Assembly (NCBI RefSeq): GCF_000344785.1
Contig: NC_020506.1
Location: 992,001 to 1,056,000, forward strand
From: Corynebacterium callunae DSM 20147
Lineage (GTDB): Bacteria; Actinomycetota; Actinomycetes; Mycobacteriales; Mycobacteriaceae
DNA length: 64,000 nt
Direction: 5' to 3'
Shown here: positions 17,619 to 26,337 of the stretch, piece by piece
How positions within the stretch are numbered: position 1 is the first letter of the stretch
Layout: the number at the start of each line of letters is the position of its first letter
Program-made: the position numbers and the translations under genes
The notes under the pieces: model-generated
Told to the model about the DNA's origin: nothing
What the model saw: the letters and a program-made list of their open reading frames with translations, nothing else
Databases searched by the model: none

Positions 17619-17692
17619 AGACTATGTGTTACTGTTTTCGGCGCAGCCTTCCAAACACTAGCTGGAGGGCGACGTCGAAAAGCGTGGTTCTT

Positions 17693-18700
17693 TTAGGAAT
17701 TGCGGGCGTAATCAACCACGGAGTATTCCTGCAGCTTTGCCAGCTGGTGGACGGACTCAATGTGGCGGATGGTGCCGGACTTGGAGCGCATAACCAAAGA
17801 ACGGGTGGTAGCACCATTAGCGCGGTAGGAAACGCCACGCAGCATGTCACCATTGGTGACACCGGTTGCCACGAAGTAGCAGTTCTCAGAGCGGACGAGG
17901 TCATTGGTGTGGAGCACTTCGCCGAGCTTTAGGCCAGCATCATAAGCCTTCTGGCGCTCAAAATCATTCATTGGAGCCAGGATGCCCTGGATTTCGCCAC
18001 CCATGCACTTCATGGCGCAAGCGGTGATAATTCCCTCAGGAGTTCCACCGGTGCCCATCATCATATCCACGGAGTTGGAGTCCTGAGCTGCAGCAACAGC
18101 ACCTGCAACGTCACCATCAGAGATGAGGCGAACCTTGGCGCCGGCGCGACGGATATCGGCAATGAGCTCGATGTGGCGAGGGCGATCCAGCACCATGACG
18201 GTAACGTCGGAAGGGTTAACGCCCTTAGCCTTTGCAACCGCATTGATGTTGTGGGAAACCGGAGCCTCAATATCAACCTTGCCGGCTGCTTCGCGGCCCA
18301 CAGCCAACTTCTTCATGTAGAAGACAGCAGATGGATCGTACATGGAGCCACGCTCTGCAGCTGCCAATACGGAAATAGCGTTGGGGCGACCTTCAGCCAT
18401 CAAAGTGGTGCCGTCAACTGGGTCAACAGCGATATCAACCTCAGCGCCGAGGCCGTTTCCTACCTCTTCACCGTTGTAAAGCATGGGGGCTTCATCTTTT
18501 TCGCCTTCGCCAATAACAACGACGCCCTTCATGGCAACGGAGTTGATGAGGCTGCGCATTGCGTCAACAGCGGCGCCGTCACCCTCATTTTTCATACCGC
18601 GACCAACCCAGCGGCCGGAAGCAAGAGCTGCAGCCTCGGTGACGCGCACCAATTCCATGGCGAGGTTACGATCCGGTAATTCGGGGTGCTTAGCGTTCAT
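17693..18700 (-). CDS. glpX: class II fructose-1,6-bisphosphatase
   Basis: A 335-residue GlpX-type phosphatase. Metal-binding GEGEKDEAP lies at residues 64-72 and DPVDGTT at 93-99; [14 protein letters not shown] follows. It removes the 1-phosphate of fructose 1,6-bisphosphate, the key step of gluconeogenesis, and corynebacteria use this class rather than class I. AGGAGG lies eight bases before the ATG. It is divergent from a DUF4245 gene, as in mycobacteria (Rv1099c/Rv1100). The 240 bp between them hold no gene. Confidence 0.97.
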   Translation of the reverse strand: MNAKHPELPDRNLAMELVRVTEAAALASGRWVGRGMKNEGDGAAVDAMRSLINSVAMKGVVVIGEGEKDEAPMLYNGEEVGNGLGAEVDIAVDPVDGTTLMAEGRPNAISVLAAAERGSMYDPSAVFYMKKLAVGREAAGKVDIEAPVSHNINAVAKAKGVNPSDVTVMVLDRPRHIELIADIRRAGAKVRLISDGDVAGAVAAAQDSNSVDMMMGTGGTPEGIITACAMKCMGGEIQGILAPMNDFERQKAYDAGLKLGEVLHTNDLVRSENCYFVATGVTNGDMLRGVSYRANGATTRSLVMRSKSGTIRHIESVHQLAKLQEYSVVDYARNS

Positions 18701-18940
18701 AAAAAGAGCCTCCTGAGGGCGCTAAAATTGTTCTAGCTGGCCATTTACAGCCTGCGCTGCGTTTAAATGTACCAAGCTACAAAGGGTTAAAACAGTGAAA
18801 AGGTGAACTTAAGAGGCATAAACGTGATTTATGCCAGTTATAGCTTCCATTGTTGCACTTTTTACTGATTGCAATTGGTTTTTGGGCACCCAAAAGGGGG
18901 GTTTTGGCTTAACTCTTTGAGGTCATGACATACTTATCGG

Positions 18941-19513
18941 GTGGCTGAGAAACGACCGAAGATATTTGAGGGCAGTAGGGACATTTTTCTCTCGCTCGTA
19001 GTTTCTGGAATTATCATGGTCCTGGCGGTGAGTTTCACGGGCATGTGTTCTTTTAATACCGGAACTCCGGAAAATGGGCAGGTGCCAGAGGTTGATGCCT
19101 CCACCTTTATTTCCATGGAGGCGCGTTCGATGACGGATCACGCGACTCGTTTGCCGGAAAATCCAGAGGGCTGGGTAACCAACTCTGCACGGCGCACCAT
19201 GATCGATGACACCCCGGCGTCCGTCGTTGGATATGTGACCAAAGACGGTGGTTATCTCCAACTCACCCAAACAGGCGAGAATGTCGAAGATGCTGTTGCC
19301 GGATTTGATGAGCGCTGGCGCGACCTCGCTGAAACCTACACACTTGATGGCTTTGAGGTAGGCATTTACACCTCCACTGAGGATGAAGTCCGCGATATTC
19401 GAGTGATGGATCTCAAAGATGAGCGTGTGATTGTTACCGGCGCTGCAACTGATGAGGAATTTAATGAGCTGCTCAGCGCAGTAGCTTCCGCAGATCCGCT
19501 GCCAACCAACTAA
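18941..19513 (+). CDS. DUF4245 family membrane-anchored protein
   Basis: A 190-residue protein from a GTG start. One membrane segment at about residues 15-35 (IFLSLVVSGIIMVLAVSFTG) is followed by an extracytoplasmic domain of some 150 residues of the DUF4245 family, found beside glpX across Mycobacteriales. Function unknown. A strong terminator follows. Confidence 0.85.
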   Translation: MAEKRPKIFEGSRDIFLSLVVSGIIMVLAVSFTGMCSFNTGTPENGQVPEVDASTFISMEARSMTDHATRLPENPEGWVTNSARRTMIDDTPASVVGYVTKDGGYLQLTQTGENVEDAVAGFDERWRDLAETYTLDGFEVGIYTSTEDEVRDIRVMDLKDERVIVTGAATDEEFNELLSAVASADPLPTN

Positions 19514-19534
19514 AAAAGAATTGCTTTTCGACGT

Positions 19535-19569
19535 GCACCTGCCCCAGCACCTGGGGCAGGTGCTTTTTT
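19535..19569 (+). terminator. terminator after the DUF4245 gene
   Basis: An 11-bp stem GCACCTGCCCC / GGGGCAGGTGC with a seven-base loop, followed by a run of six T. A GCTTTTCGAC motif (19523-19532) sits directly before it. Confidence 0.9.
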
Positions 19570-19639
19570 CGGCGTTATTTTCGACTCAGAGATTTTCCCC
19601 GCGAGCTGGTGTCCACCCCGGCTACTAGTGTCATGGTTT

Positions 19640-20575
19640 ATGACAACCCACATCTCTCAAGAACAGATCATTGACCGCGGTTGCGGCGTGTTATTAGGCC
19701 AGCTTATTGGCGATAGCCTGGGAAGTTTGGTGGAGTTTCAAACCGCTGCTGAAATCTCCCGAAACTATCCCAATGGGGTAGACACACTGGAAGCTGGCGG
19801 CACCTTCAATTTGGAGGCAGGACAACCTACCGATGACTCTGAAATGGCTTTGTCTTTGGCGCGCAGTTTGGCCCGCACAGGGGATTATGATCCCCTTGAT
19901 GTCCATGAATCTTATGTTGAATGGGCATTATCCAATCCTTTTGATATTGGAAACACCACCTACTCGGCGCTGCGCGAAAATCAGCTTGAAGTGGACTCTC
20001 AGGCCAATGGCGCGCTAATGCGAGTTTCACCCATTGCAATTGCCTTTGCCGGACGCCCCGACGCGGCAGCGCGGGCGGCGCTATTGGACGCCGCCATGAC
20101 TCATCCACACCCGCTATGTCTAGAAATCAATGCGCTTTTTGCTGGTGTTTTGGCCGAAGCCATTGCTCAAACATGGGATGCTGCACGTACCTTTGCTGAA
20201 TTTGAAGAGCAGTCAACTGATGATTTAGCAGCCTTGGTTGCAGCCGCAAAAACAGCTCCGCCGGCAGATTTTACAACCCATCAAGGGTGGGTAAAAGTGG
20301 CTTTCCACAATGCGCTCTATGAACTCGCCAATGGTAAAAGTTTCGAGCAGTCTTTGGTGCGCACTGTCGGTCGTGGTGGCGATACAGATACAAACGCTGC
20401 CATTGTTGGTGCTTTGTTGGGCGGAATTTATGGTGGCTCGGCAATTAAACAAGGGTGGATTGACACTGTGTTGGCCTGTACCCCGGATGAAAACTCCAGG
20501 CGTCCGCGCCCAGAAAAATATTGGCCCACAGATGCCCTCCAACTTGCAGAAGATCTACTACGCTTGCATCGGTAG
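19640..20575 (+). CDS. ADP-ribosylglycohydrolase family protein
   Basis: A 311-residue protein of the DraG/ADP-ribosylglycohydrolase fold. The magnesium-binding signatures are present: GDSLGS near the start, PTDDSEMALSLARSL, and GRGGDTDTNAAIVGALLGG near the end. It removes ADP-ribose from a protein, small molecule or nucleic acid; the substrate is not shown, and no ADP-ribosyltransferase is in the window. The ATG at 19640 lies 11 bases after TACTAG, so a very short leader is likely; GTG at 19628 is an alternative. Confidence 0.88.
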   Translation: MTTHISQEQIIDRGCGVLLGQLIGDSLGSLVEFQTAAEISRNYPNGVDTLEAGGTFNLEAGQPTDDSEMALSLARSLARTGDYDPLDVHESYVEWALSNPFDIGNTTYSALRENQLEVDSQANGALMRVSPIAIAFAGRPDAAARAALLDAAMTHPHPLCLEINALFAGVLAEAIAQTWDAARTFAEFEEQSTDDLAALVAAAKTAPPADFTTHQGWVKVAFHNALYELANGKSFEQSLVRTVGRGGDTDTNAAIVGALLGGIYGGSAIKQGWIDTVLACTPDENSRRPRPEKYWPTDALQLAEDLLRLHR

Positions 20576-20876
20576 AAAATTTTCGATGCCTAGTCCGCGA
20601 GGTTAAACCTCTCCTTAAAGTGCTCTTAGCTGGGGGAATGAGAGTACCAAAGGGGAAGGGGTGTGGATTAGTGGGGGTGGGAATGGGCGAAAATCAGAAG
20701 ATTTGCTCAAAATATGGCGCGACGTATTTAGTGATGCTAATTTAATACATGATTTCTAAAGGACACCGCTTTGCTTGTGGGCTGAATTTGGAGCTCTTTG
20801 ATTCATTTTGGGTCTCAAGAGGAAGATATAAGGACCTTGTTACACGACTAAATTTCAGCTACCCCGCACTTCTTGG
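20576..20876. other. gene-free stretch upstream of the adhesin fragment
   Basis: About 300 bp without a supported gene. It holds a 13-bp palindrome GAGGTTAAACCTC (20599-20611) shortly after the ADP-ribosylglycohydrolase stop, with no T run. The remainder presumably carries the promoter of the surface protein gene; no clear -35/-10 pair could be fixed. Confidence 0.5.
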
Positions 20877-21876
20877 TTGTCTCGGACTATAACCTCACTA
20901 TTTTTAGTGTTGGTTTTTGTCTTGGCTCAAGCACTACCGGGTCTTGGTTTGTTTTCTCCGCCTAGTGCCAATGCGCAGACAGCTGCGGGCTGCCACTATC
21001 GACAAGGCGCTTACCTTGATTCATCCCTCTGCTGGATTGAATTGACCAACGTTAATGACACTCTCGCAGGATCAGCGAGCGGGCAAAGGGTGACGATCCA
21101 GCTCGACGCCTCACATACGATGTCTTTTACCGTGAAATACAACCAGGGAACATCTGGTTCTGTTATCGGCAATATCATCAAAACGGCACTTCCTACCTGG
21201 CCAGGTGCGGTGATGGGAAATACCATTAATGGCGTTACTTATTACAAGGCTCCCACTGGAGTTTCAACCAGCACTCCGATGGCCTTTTATTCGCAGCGAA
21301 TCGCATCTGTTAACCAAGTTAATCCTTCCGTAGAGCTCCGTGACATTGTTGTCACAAACTCCAGTGGTGCATCACCAAGCTTTGGATTGGTGATGGCAGA
21401 TGCTGAATCCACCAACGCTGGTGAATCACTTACTATGCTTTCCAACACTGGCGTTAGCGAGTTGGGTAGGTTTGTCCCACCAACATATAGCCAGCCTTGT
21501 GGGGGAGGTATAACTCTAGCCACCGGCACTGGTGGCGTAGGTGGCACCATCCCGCTTAGCGGTTTGCGTTGTCAGGGAAGTGCGGGCAACGTTGGTATGC
21601 TTTTGGGCTCTACCACCAACCCCAGCAATATCAAGGTTGAACTCGGTGCAAATCAAGGTGGTTTGCAGGGTGTGTCCTTAGCAGTGCTGATGGGTGGCGC
21701 CAAGGGAACCGTAGCCACGGATCAGCGTGCAGATCAGGGCCAGACTCCAAAGACCAACTTCAACATGGAATTGGCCTATAACAACAATGCACTTGGCAAA
21801 ATCGTTACCACCACCGGAACTGCGGTTTCCGCAACTTCTGGAACTTTCTTGCTGGCCTCTACCACTGGCCAAGTAA
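20877..21876 (+). pseudogene. surface adhesin-like protein, N-terminal fragment cut by an IS
   Basis: Starts at TTG 20877 with a signal peptide (hydrophobic ITSLFLVLVFVLAQALPGLG, likely cut after SANA), then about 300 residues of Ser/Thr/Gly-rich extracellular sequence. The opening CHYRQGAYLDSSLCWIELTN with two cysteines resembles the non-repetitive N-terminal domain of CshA-type and corynebacterial surface adhesins. The frame runs into the IS copy at 21877 and ends inside it. A matching C-terminal anchor lies at 28195-28269, so this looks like one gene split by the island, with its middle lost. Family call is by resemblance. Confidence 0.75.
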
Positions 21877-21913
21877 GGGCCCGACCCCCGGATAGTAGAC
21901 ACGGAGGATTTAA

Positions 21914-22810
21914 TCAGGAAGCAGATTTCAGGATAACAGAACCGCGCTCCTCAAACACCGCAGGGGCGAGATATTTACACCAGGAATGCCGGCGCACCGT
22001 GTTGTAACGGGTACACCAGCGGAAAACATCTCGGCGGCAGATCAACTGGTTCATGAATGTCTTGGAATCCTGAAGGACCTCCCGCTTCATCGCGGCATTG
22101 AAAGACTCAGCCAAGGCGTTATCCGCACTGGTACCGATTGATCTCATCGACTGCCTGATCCCTAATTCCTTACAGGTGTTCTGGAATGCGCGGGACGTGT
22201 AAACGCTGCCGTGATCCGAGTGAAAAATCGCCCCAGTCAGGCTTCCACGCTGGCCCTTCGCCATTTTTAGCGCGTCCTGCACCAGGGAGGTGCGCATGTG
22301 ATCCGCGATGGAAAAGCCGATCAACCGGCGGGAATAGCAATCAATGACCGTCGCCAGGTACATATTCGACCCGTCCGCGATCGGCAGGTACGTAATATCC
22401 CCAACGTAGAGCTGGTTTGGCTTCTCAGCAGTGAATTTACGGCCCACCAGATCAGGAAACACTGGTTTCTTCTGATCGGACACGGTAGTGGTGACCTTGC
22501 GCTTCTTGGTGTAACCAAACAATTTGAGTTCACGCATGACCCGCGCAACTCGCTTGTGATTCACGGGGGCCTGATCGGCCTGGTCCTTGAGTTCAGCGGT
22601 AATCCGCTTGGCACCATAGCAACCATGTTCAGCAGTGAAGACCGTCTTGACTCGGGCCCCGAGGATCGCGTCGGACATGAGGCGTTTGCTGCGGGCTGAG
22701 CAGGTACTTTTCCATTTGTAATAGGAGGATCTGTTGAGTTTCAGCACTTCACATAACCGCTTGACCGAGTGGTTCTTCTGGGCGTCATCAACGAACCGGA
22801 AGCGGATCAC
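21914..22810 (-). CDS. IS3-family transposase OrfB (DDE integrase), copy A
   Basis: A 298-residue DDE transposase: N-terminal HTH_21 region (KRLCEVLKLNRSSYYKWK), then the integrase core with Asp in VGDITYLP, Asp in FHSDHGSVYTS and Glu in NALAESFNAAMKRE. It starts four bases before the end of orfA, as in IS3 elements where -1 frameshifting makes the OrfAB fusion. Identical in protein sequence to the copy at 26628-27524. Confidence 0.95.
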   Translation of the reverse strand: MIRFRFVDDAQKNHSVKRLCEVLKLNRSSYYKWKSTCSARSKRLMSDAILGARVKTVFTAEHGCYGAKRITAELKDQADQAPVNHKRVARVMRELKLFGYTKKRKVTTTVSDQKKPVFPDLVGRKFTAEKPNQLYVGDITYLPIADGSNMYLATVIDCYSRRLIGFSIADHMRTSLVQDALKMAKGQRGSLTGAIFHSDHGSVYTSRAFQNTCKELGIRQSMRSIGTSADNALAESFNAAMKREVLQDSKTFMNQLICRRDVFRWCTRYNTVRRHSWCKYLAPAVFEERGSVILKSAS

Positions 22811-23100
22811 CAGTTCGTCTCTTCCGCGAAATACTTGGCCGCCTTTCGCAGAATATCGCGTTCCTCCCGGAGCTTGCGGACTTCGCGTTCCAGCTTTCGG
22901 ATCCGCTCGGCTTCGTTCACCGAGGCTGGCGAGGGTTTTTCAGTGGGAGCCGCGGTGCCGTATTTTTTCACCCAGTTCGCTAACGTGGCACGGTTGACCC
23001 CAAGATCAGTGGCGATGGTCTGGATCGAGGCGCCGTCGGAGTTCTCATACAAGGCGACGGCGTCGCGCTTGAACTCCTCTGAATAGGTCTTGCTTGGCAT
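22807..23100 (-). CDS. IS3-family OrfA (helix-turn-helix), copy A
   Basis: A 97-residue protein with a transposase_8-type helix-turn-helix (YSEEFKRDAVALYENSDG, then LGVNRATLANWVKKYG) and a C-terminal leucine-rich coiled coil (RIRKLEREVRKLREERDIL) for multimerisation. It binds the IS ends and regulates or forms part of the transposase. Confidence 0.95.
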   Translation of the reverse strand: MPSKTYSEEFKRDAVALYENSDGASIQTIATDLGVNRATLANWVKKYGTAAPTEKPSPASVNEAERIRKLEREVRKLREERDILRKAAKYFAEETNW

Positions 23101-23168
23101 GGTGTGGAGATTACCTTTCAGTCCCAGATTGTTGGGATGTTAGGTGTCTACCAAACGGGGGTCAGGTC

Positions 23169-23447
23169 CTACAGCGTTAGATCACGTTCTTCAGCGAGAC
23201 TCTTCACCTGTGCATATAGGTCACGGTTGATCTTTATGCTATTGAATTTGGTAGAAGGTCGAACATTTTTCGAGATGCTGTTAGGTGTATTCCTTATGAG
23301 CGGTGCATCTAGTGCCTGTGGATTAACTCGGTCATGATTGAAGTGGACATGCGGAGCTGAGTGGTGTTGCATTTTAGCGCTATCAGGGTCAGCTGGGTGT
23401 GGTGCAGCACCATTGGTGATGATGATGTTGATATTGGTTGTAGACAT
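23169..23447 (-). pseudogene. plasmid-type protein cut at its 3' end by IS copy A
   Basis: A 92-residue reading frame from an ATG with AGGA upstream. The His/Pro/Asn-rich first 60 residues look disordered; the end, SIKINRDLYAQVKSLAEERDLTL, resembles the beginning of a ribbon-helix-helix DNA-binding domain as in plasmid partition or relaxosome proteins. The stop codon is created exactly at the IS junction, so the natural C-terminus is missing. The assignment to ribbon-helix-helix is weak. Confidence 0.5.
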
Positions 23448-23503
23448 GTGGGAATCCTTCTGGATTAACAGTGGGAAAAAGAGGAGAAGAGGTAGGCGAG
23501 AAA

Positions 23504-23551
23504 AAAGAAACCCCCATCCACCAGCAGATACTGGGTGGTGGGGGTTTCTTT
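23504..23551 (-). terminator. terminator after ssb
   Basis: Strong hairpin with arms AAAGAAACCCCC and GGGGGTTTCTTT enclosing a further CCACC/GGTGG stem, 12 bases beyond the ssb stop on the minus strand. Confidence 0.85.
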
Positions 23552-23562
23552 AGGGGTGCTTC

Positions 23563-24168
23563 TTAGATGAAGCGTGGGTCAATTTCAACCTGTGGGGCGA
23601 CTGGTGCAGGCGCAACAAAACCGGCCTGTGGCTGTGCGTACGGGTCGTTAACGTACTGTGGCTGCGGTGCGACCTGCTGAGAGGGACCAGCGAAAGGGTT
23701 GACTGCGTACTGTGGTGCTTCCTGAGCAGCGAACTGCTGAGCTGGTGCAGGAGCCTGCTGTGCAGCAGCCTGGGCCTTGTTTGCCTCAATGACCTGCTTG
23801 CGAGCACGGCGAGCGTCAGCAGCAGACTTGGTTTCGAGTGGCTGGATGGAGTCGATGGACAGGTTCAACTCGTAGCGCTTAGCGCCAGTGGTCTTGTCAA
23901 TGAACTGATCCTGGTGGATGTAGCCGTTGACTGCCACCTGGTCACCCTCCTTAAGGTGGGTGTAGATTCCGTTTCCCTCCTTGGATGCGGAGTAGAACTG
24001 GGTGAGCGGAACGATGGAGTCCTCATAAACGCCGTTGCGGTTAGCAAAGTTGTTGGTGGCGTACAGGGTGATCTGAATGTTGCGGGAGCCATCTGGGTTG
24101 GAGAAGATCTTTGGATCAGCAGCGAGACGACCGATGACGTTGAAGTTGTTGGAAGGATTAGCAGACAT
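23563..24168 (-). CDS. ssb: single-stranded DNA-binding protein of a mobile element
   Basis: A 201-residue protein. Residues 6 to about 110 form an OB fold (FNVIGRLAADPKIFSNPDGS at the start); about 90 residues follow that are rich in Ala, Gln and Pro, a disordered linker. The tip reads EIDPRFI, unlike the acidic DDDIPF tip of housekeeping SSB that recruits partners. AAGGGG precedes the ATG. The location inside IS-flanked DNA and the divergent tip suggest a plasmid or ICE accessory SSB that protects single strands during transfer or replication. It is not the chromosomal ssb. Confidence 0.88.
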   Translation of the reverse strand: MSANPSNNFNVIGRLAADPKIFSNPDGSRNIQITLYATNNFANRNGVYEDSIVPLTQFYSASKEGNGIYTHLKEGDQVAVNGYIHQDQFIDKTTGAKRYELNLSIDSIQPLETKSAADARRARKQVIEANKAQAAAQQAPAPAQQFAAQEAPQYAVNPFAGPSQQVAPQPQYVNDPYAQPQAGFVAPAPVAPQVEIDPRFI

Positions 24169-24270
24169 GATAAATACCCCTTAATGGTATGAGTGAATGA
24201 AGGATTGAGTGTTAAGACACACAGTGCTTATTTTTTAAGCTGTTGGCTGTGTAGCCTTTCAAGAATGTCC

Positions 24271-24503
24271 CCGAACGCAGCTATGCTGTCGTTGGTTTTT
24301 TAAGTCTTTTAGATCTTTTAGAAGTCTTCTGACTCTTTAGATCTTGTAGAACTAGGCATCTGACCGAGCTCTTATTGTTTGAGAGTTTTTTGTTGTCTCT
24401 CATGGTTGTTCCCGAACGCAGCTTCGCTGGCGTTGAGCTTTTCTATCTTTTAAAGCTTTTGAGGCTTCGGCTGTTTTTCCGAATGCAGCTTCGCTGTCAT
24501 TGG
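24271..24503. repeat. three dispersed 25-bp hairpin repeats upstream of ssb
   Basis: Copies at 24271-24295, 24412-24437 and 24479-24503 share the core CCGAAYGCAGCTTCGCTG(G/T)C followed by GTTG or ATTGG. Each can fold (GCAGC / GCTG(N)C with a 3-base loop), and each is followed by T-rich sequence (TTTTTTAAG, TTTTCTATC, TCTTTTG). They lie in the 540-bp gene-free stretch between ssb and the next gene. Candidates: attenuator-like leader, plasmid iteron-like or single-strand-origin elements. Confidence 0.6.
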
Positions 24504-24548
24504 TCTTTTGTTTGTGTCTTTTAGTTTTTGTGCACAACAGAACTCATG

Positions 24549-24600
24549 AAAAAACCCCGCACTGAACGCACATCAGAGTGCGAAAAAGCGTGGGGATAGG
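24549..24600 (-). terminator. terminator after the 127-residue protein gene
   Basis: On the minus strand, CGCACT...AGTGCG nested in CCCC...GGGG and followed by six T (plus-strand A run near 24549-24554). It ends the transcript coming from 25410 towards 24713. Confidence 0.65.
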
Positions 24601-24712
24601 GTGGGTTGGCTCGTCACAGTGACGTAAATAGCTGTGGGTCTTTACATGAGCGGAATACCTAAATTTTCGGGGTCACCTTTGTAGTGATCGAGTCTGTTTA
24701 GAATTTCTTCCT

Positions 24713-25096
24713 CTAAAATGGTACTTGTTCGAAAACTTCGATGCGACTGGGGAAAGCGTCAACCCTTACGTCTCGATCATCCATAATCAAGAGTTCAGCA
24801 GCTTGTTCAAATTTCTCGATATCGTTGAGAACGACTACAGTAAAAACATCGCATAGAATATGGTTCTCTGGATATTTACCGTTATGCTCCATCTGATATT
24901 GATCGGCAAGTGAGCTCCATCCATATGCCTTTTCAGCTTGATGAAGGTTTTTGGACACCGAAATTACATCAACATCGTCTAGAGCTGATAGATTTTGGAC
25001 TCGATCGCGATATCTAATGTATGCGTTATGTTCATTCCCAATTTCTACAATAAATTGAGTTAGAAAAATGTAGGTCTTTCGCATGGGTTGATTCAC
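24713..25096 (-). CDS. hypothetical protein, 127 residues, coupled to a secreted protein
   Basis: No signal peptide or membrane segment. It starts at GTG 25096 (or ATG 25084), only eight bases after the stop of the upstream secreted protein gene, so both are surely on one message. The sequence is acidic in the second half (LIMDDRDVRVDAF). I do not recognise the family. Base composition and neighbours mark it as part of the foreign cargo. Confidence 0.6.
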   Translation of the reverse strand: MNQPMRKTYIFLTQFIVEIGNEHNAYIRYRDRVQNLSALDDVDVISVSKNLHQAEKAYGWSSLADQYQMEHNGKYPENHILCDVFTVVVLNDIEKFEQAAELLIMDDRDVRVDAFPSRIEVFEQVPF

Positions 25097-25104
25097 GTCT
25101 CACC

Positions 25105-25410
25105 TTAACTTCGGTTAAGTCCTTCGAATGGAAAACGGTCAATAGGGACCGGTAAACAATGCCGTTTAGTGTGACCAAATGGAACGAAGGTGTTGGCTCT
25201 CTTTTCCGCCTCGTTAATACCATATGCGTGACCAACCACGACCCAACCGTCATAGTTGTTTAGGCTTGGGACCGACCATATTTTGTGGACATTGCACTTT
25301 ACTGCAATTCGATCCATGGCTTGAGGTGTGATCATCTCATTGGCCTGAATAGTGGGGGTGATTGCAAGTGATAATGCTATCGCAATACCAATCGAAACTA
25401 GTTTCCTCAT
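25105..25410 (-). CDS. small secreted protein, unknown function
   Basis: 101 residues from the ATG at 25410. A typical signal peptide: MRKL, hydrophobic VSIGIAIALSLAITPT, cleavage probably after IQA. The mature part of about 76 residues has two cysteines (KCNV and HCLPV) that could pair, and central DGWVVVGHAYG. It is co-transcribed with the 127-residue gene. Family not recognised. Confidence 0.6.
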   Translation of the reverse strand: MRKLVSIGIAIALSLAITPTIQANEMITPQAMDRIAVKCNVHKIWSVPSLNNYDGWVVVGHAYGINEAEKRANTFVPFGHTKRHCLPVPIDRFPFEGLNRS

Positions 25411-25744
25411 GTCACATTCCAATCAGTGTGGTGAGTGTGGCAGTACGTATGGAGTTGGCAAGTTGTAGAATTATATTGCCTGATTTTTATTATCACATTT
25501 ATTTTCATAAAAAAAGTTTTTTTTACTCCATAAAATTCGATATTGTTATAAGAAAGATATATCTGGCTTTGAAATTGTTTTGCCTCAAGCAGCCTCTGGC
25601 CATACCTGCGAATAGACATTGGTGGCAGGATCAGGGTCAGCAGATTCGTAATGAATCTTGTTGTAGGGCTTAATGAGGTTACCCAAGTGGAGTTCATGTT
25701 CGCAGGCGCGAACTGAGGTTGTTTTGGAAAATAAGTGTTGTTCA
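25411..25744. other. AT-rich gene-free stretch in the cargo
   Basis: About 330 bp, visibly AT-rich (long A/T runs around 25500-25560), between the secreted-protein gene and the small membrane protein gene. No supported gene. It probably holds the promoter for the minus-strand pair at 24713-25410. Confidence 0.5.
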
Positions 25745-25984
25745 TCAGAGTTGGCACACGGTGCAGCCGAGATCAACGAGTTTGGGGAGCACAAACGTAA
25801 AAGCGACAAAGCCTAAGATGCCTGAGAGAATCAGCGCTGCGACGATGTCATCAAACCCAGCACCTTTCTCTAAGGTCACTACAACAGGGAGGCCACAGAT
25901 TAGTGCCACAGCACCGAGCACGAGTATGGAGGTAATACTCAAAGACTCGAATGCGGGCAGGGCTGCAGCAAAAAGATTAATCAT
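25745..25984 (-). CDS. small membrane protein, two hydrophobic helices
   Basis: 79 residues. Two hydrophobic segments (ITSILVLGAVALICGLPVVV and IVAALILSGILGFVAFTFVL) are separated by a short polar turn with a Lys/Glu pair; the end carries two cysteines. Layout is like small conjugation- or phage-type membrane proteins, for example VirB2/TrbC-like pilins, but no motif confirms that. It lies about 60 bp downstream of a gene that the IS has beheaded. Confidence 0.5.
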   Translation of the reverse strand: MINLFAAALPAFESLSITSILVLGAVALICGLPVVVTLEKGAGFDDIVAALILSGILGFVAFTFVLPKLVDLGCTVCQL

Positions 25985-26043
25985 GGCGTTATCTGCTTCA
26001 TGTTAGAGATCTGGCTTAAGTGGGAGGTGTTGCCCGGTAAACA

Positions 26044-26268
26044 TCATTTCAAGATCACCCCAGGAGCGACCTCAATGACCTGGTAAAACTCGTCGTAGAA
26101 CTCTGAGTCGTCAGTCAACACAGTGCGGTTGTGGCCGGCAATAACAAGCTGGCTGTAGGTGGTGCTGTATACGCGGTCACGGGTGCGACCCTGGGTAATA
26201 AGTGTGCTCAATTTGTCAAAGAAGGCAGTGGCAGTCGGCACAGTATCTGGTGGGGTTTGTGCAAGCTG
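26044..26268 (-). pseudogene. 3' remnant of a cargo gene beheaded by IS copy B
   Basis: About 74 codons of open frame that enter from the IS junction at 26268 and stop at 26044. The sequence (for example FFDKLSTLITQGRTRDRVYS, then FYQVIEVAPGVILK) looks like the C-terminus of a real protein, and the frame continues into IS sequence without a proper start. Together with the gene cut by copy A, it shows the cargo is an internal slice of a larger element. Family not recognised. Confidence 0.6.
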
Positions 26269-26337
26269 GGACCTGACCCCCGTTTGGTAGACACCTAACA
26301 TCCCAACAATCTGGGACTGAAAGGTAATCTCCACACC

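Larger units (their letters stand above)
21877..23169 (-). mobile_element. IS3-family insertion sequence, copy A
   Basis: A 1293-bp element, apparently identical to copy B at 26269-27561 but inverted. Ends: GGACCTGACCCCCG at one side and GGGCCCGACCCCCGG at the other (both read inward), sharing GTAGACAC further in, that is imperfect inverted repeats of about 26 bp. It encodes two overlapping genes, orfA and orfB. No matching 3-5 bp target duplication is seen beside it (TAA outside, TAC inside), which argues against a simple recent insertion at this spot. Confidence 0.92.

Noticed and set aside
22298..22699. Open frames antisense to the IS transposase (also 26739-27140)
   Set aside because: Shadow of orfB; they are identical in both IS copies simply because the DNA is identical.
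24271..24503. CRISPR array
   Set aside because: Only three repeats, unequal spacing of 141 and 67 bp, inexact repeats and no cas genes.
25407..25809. Two overlapping minus-strand open frames in the AT-rich stretch
   Set aside because: They overlap each other and the small membrane protein gene, have no ribosome-binding site and no protein-like composition.
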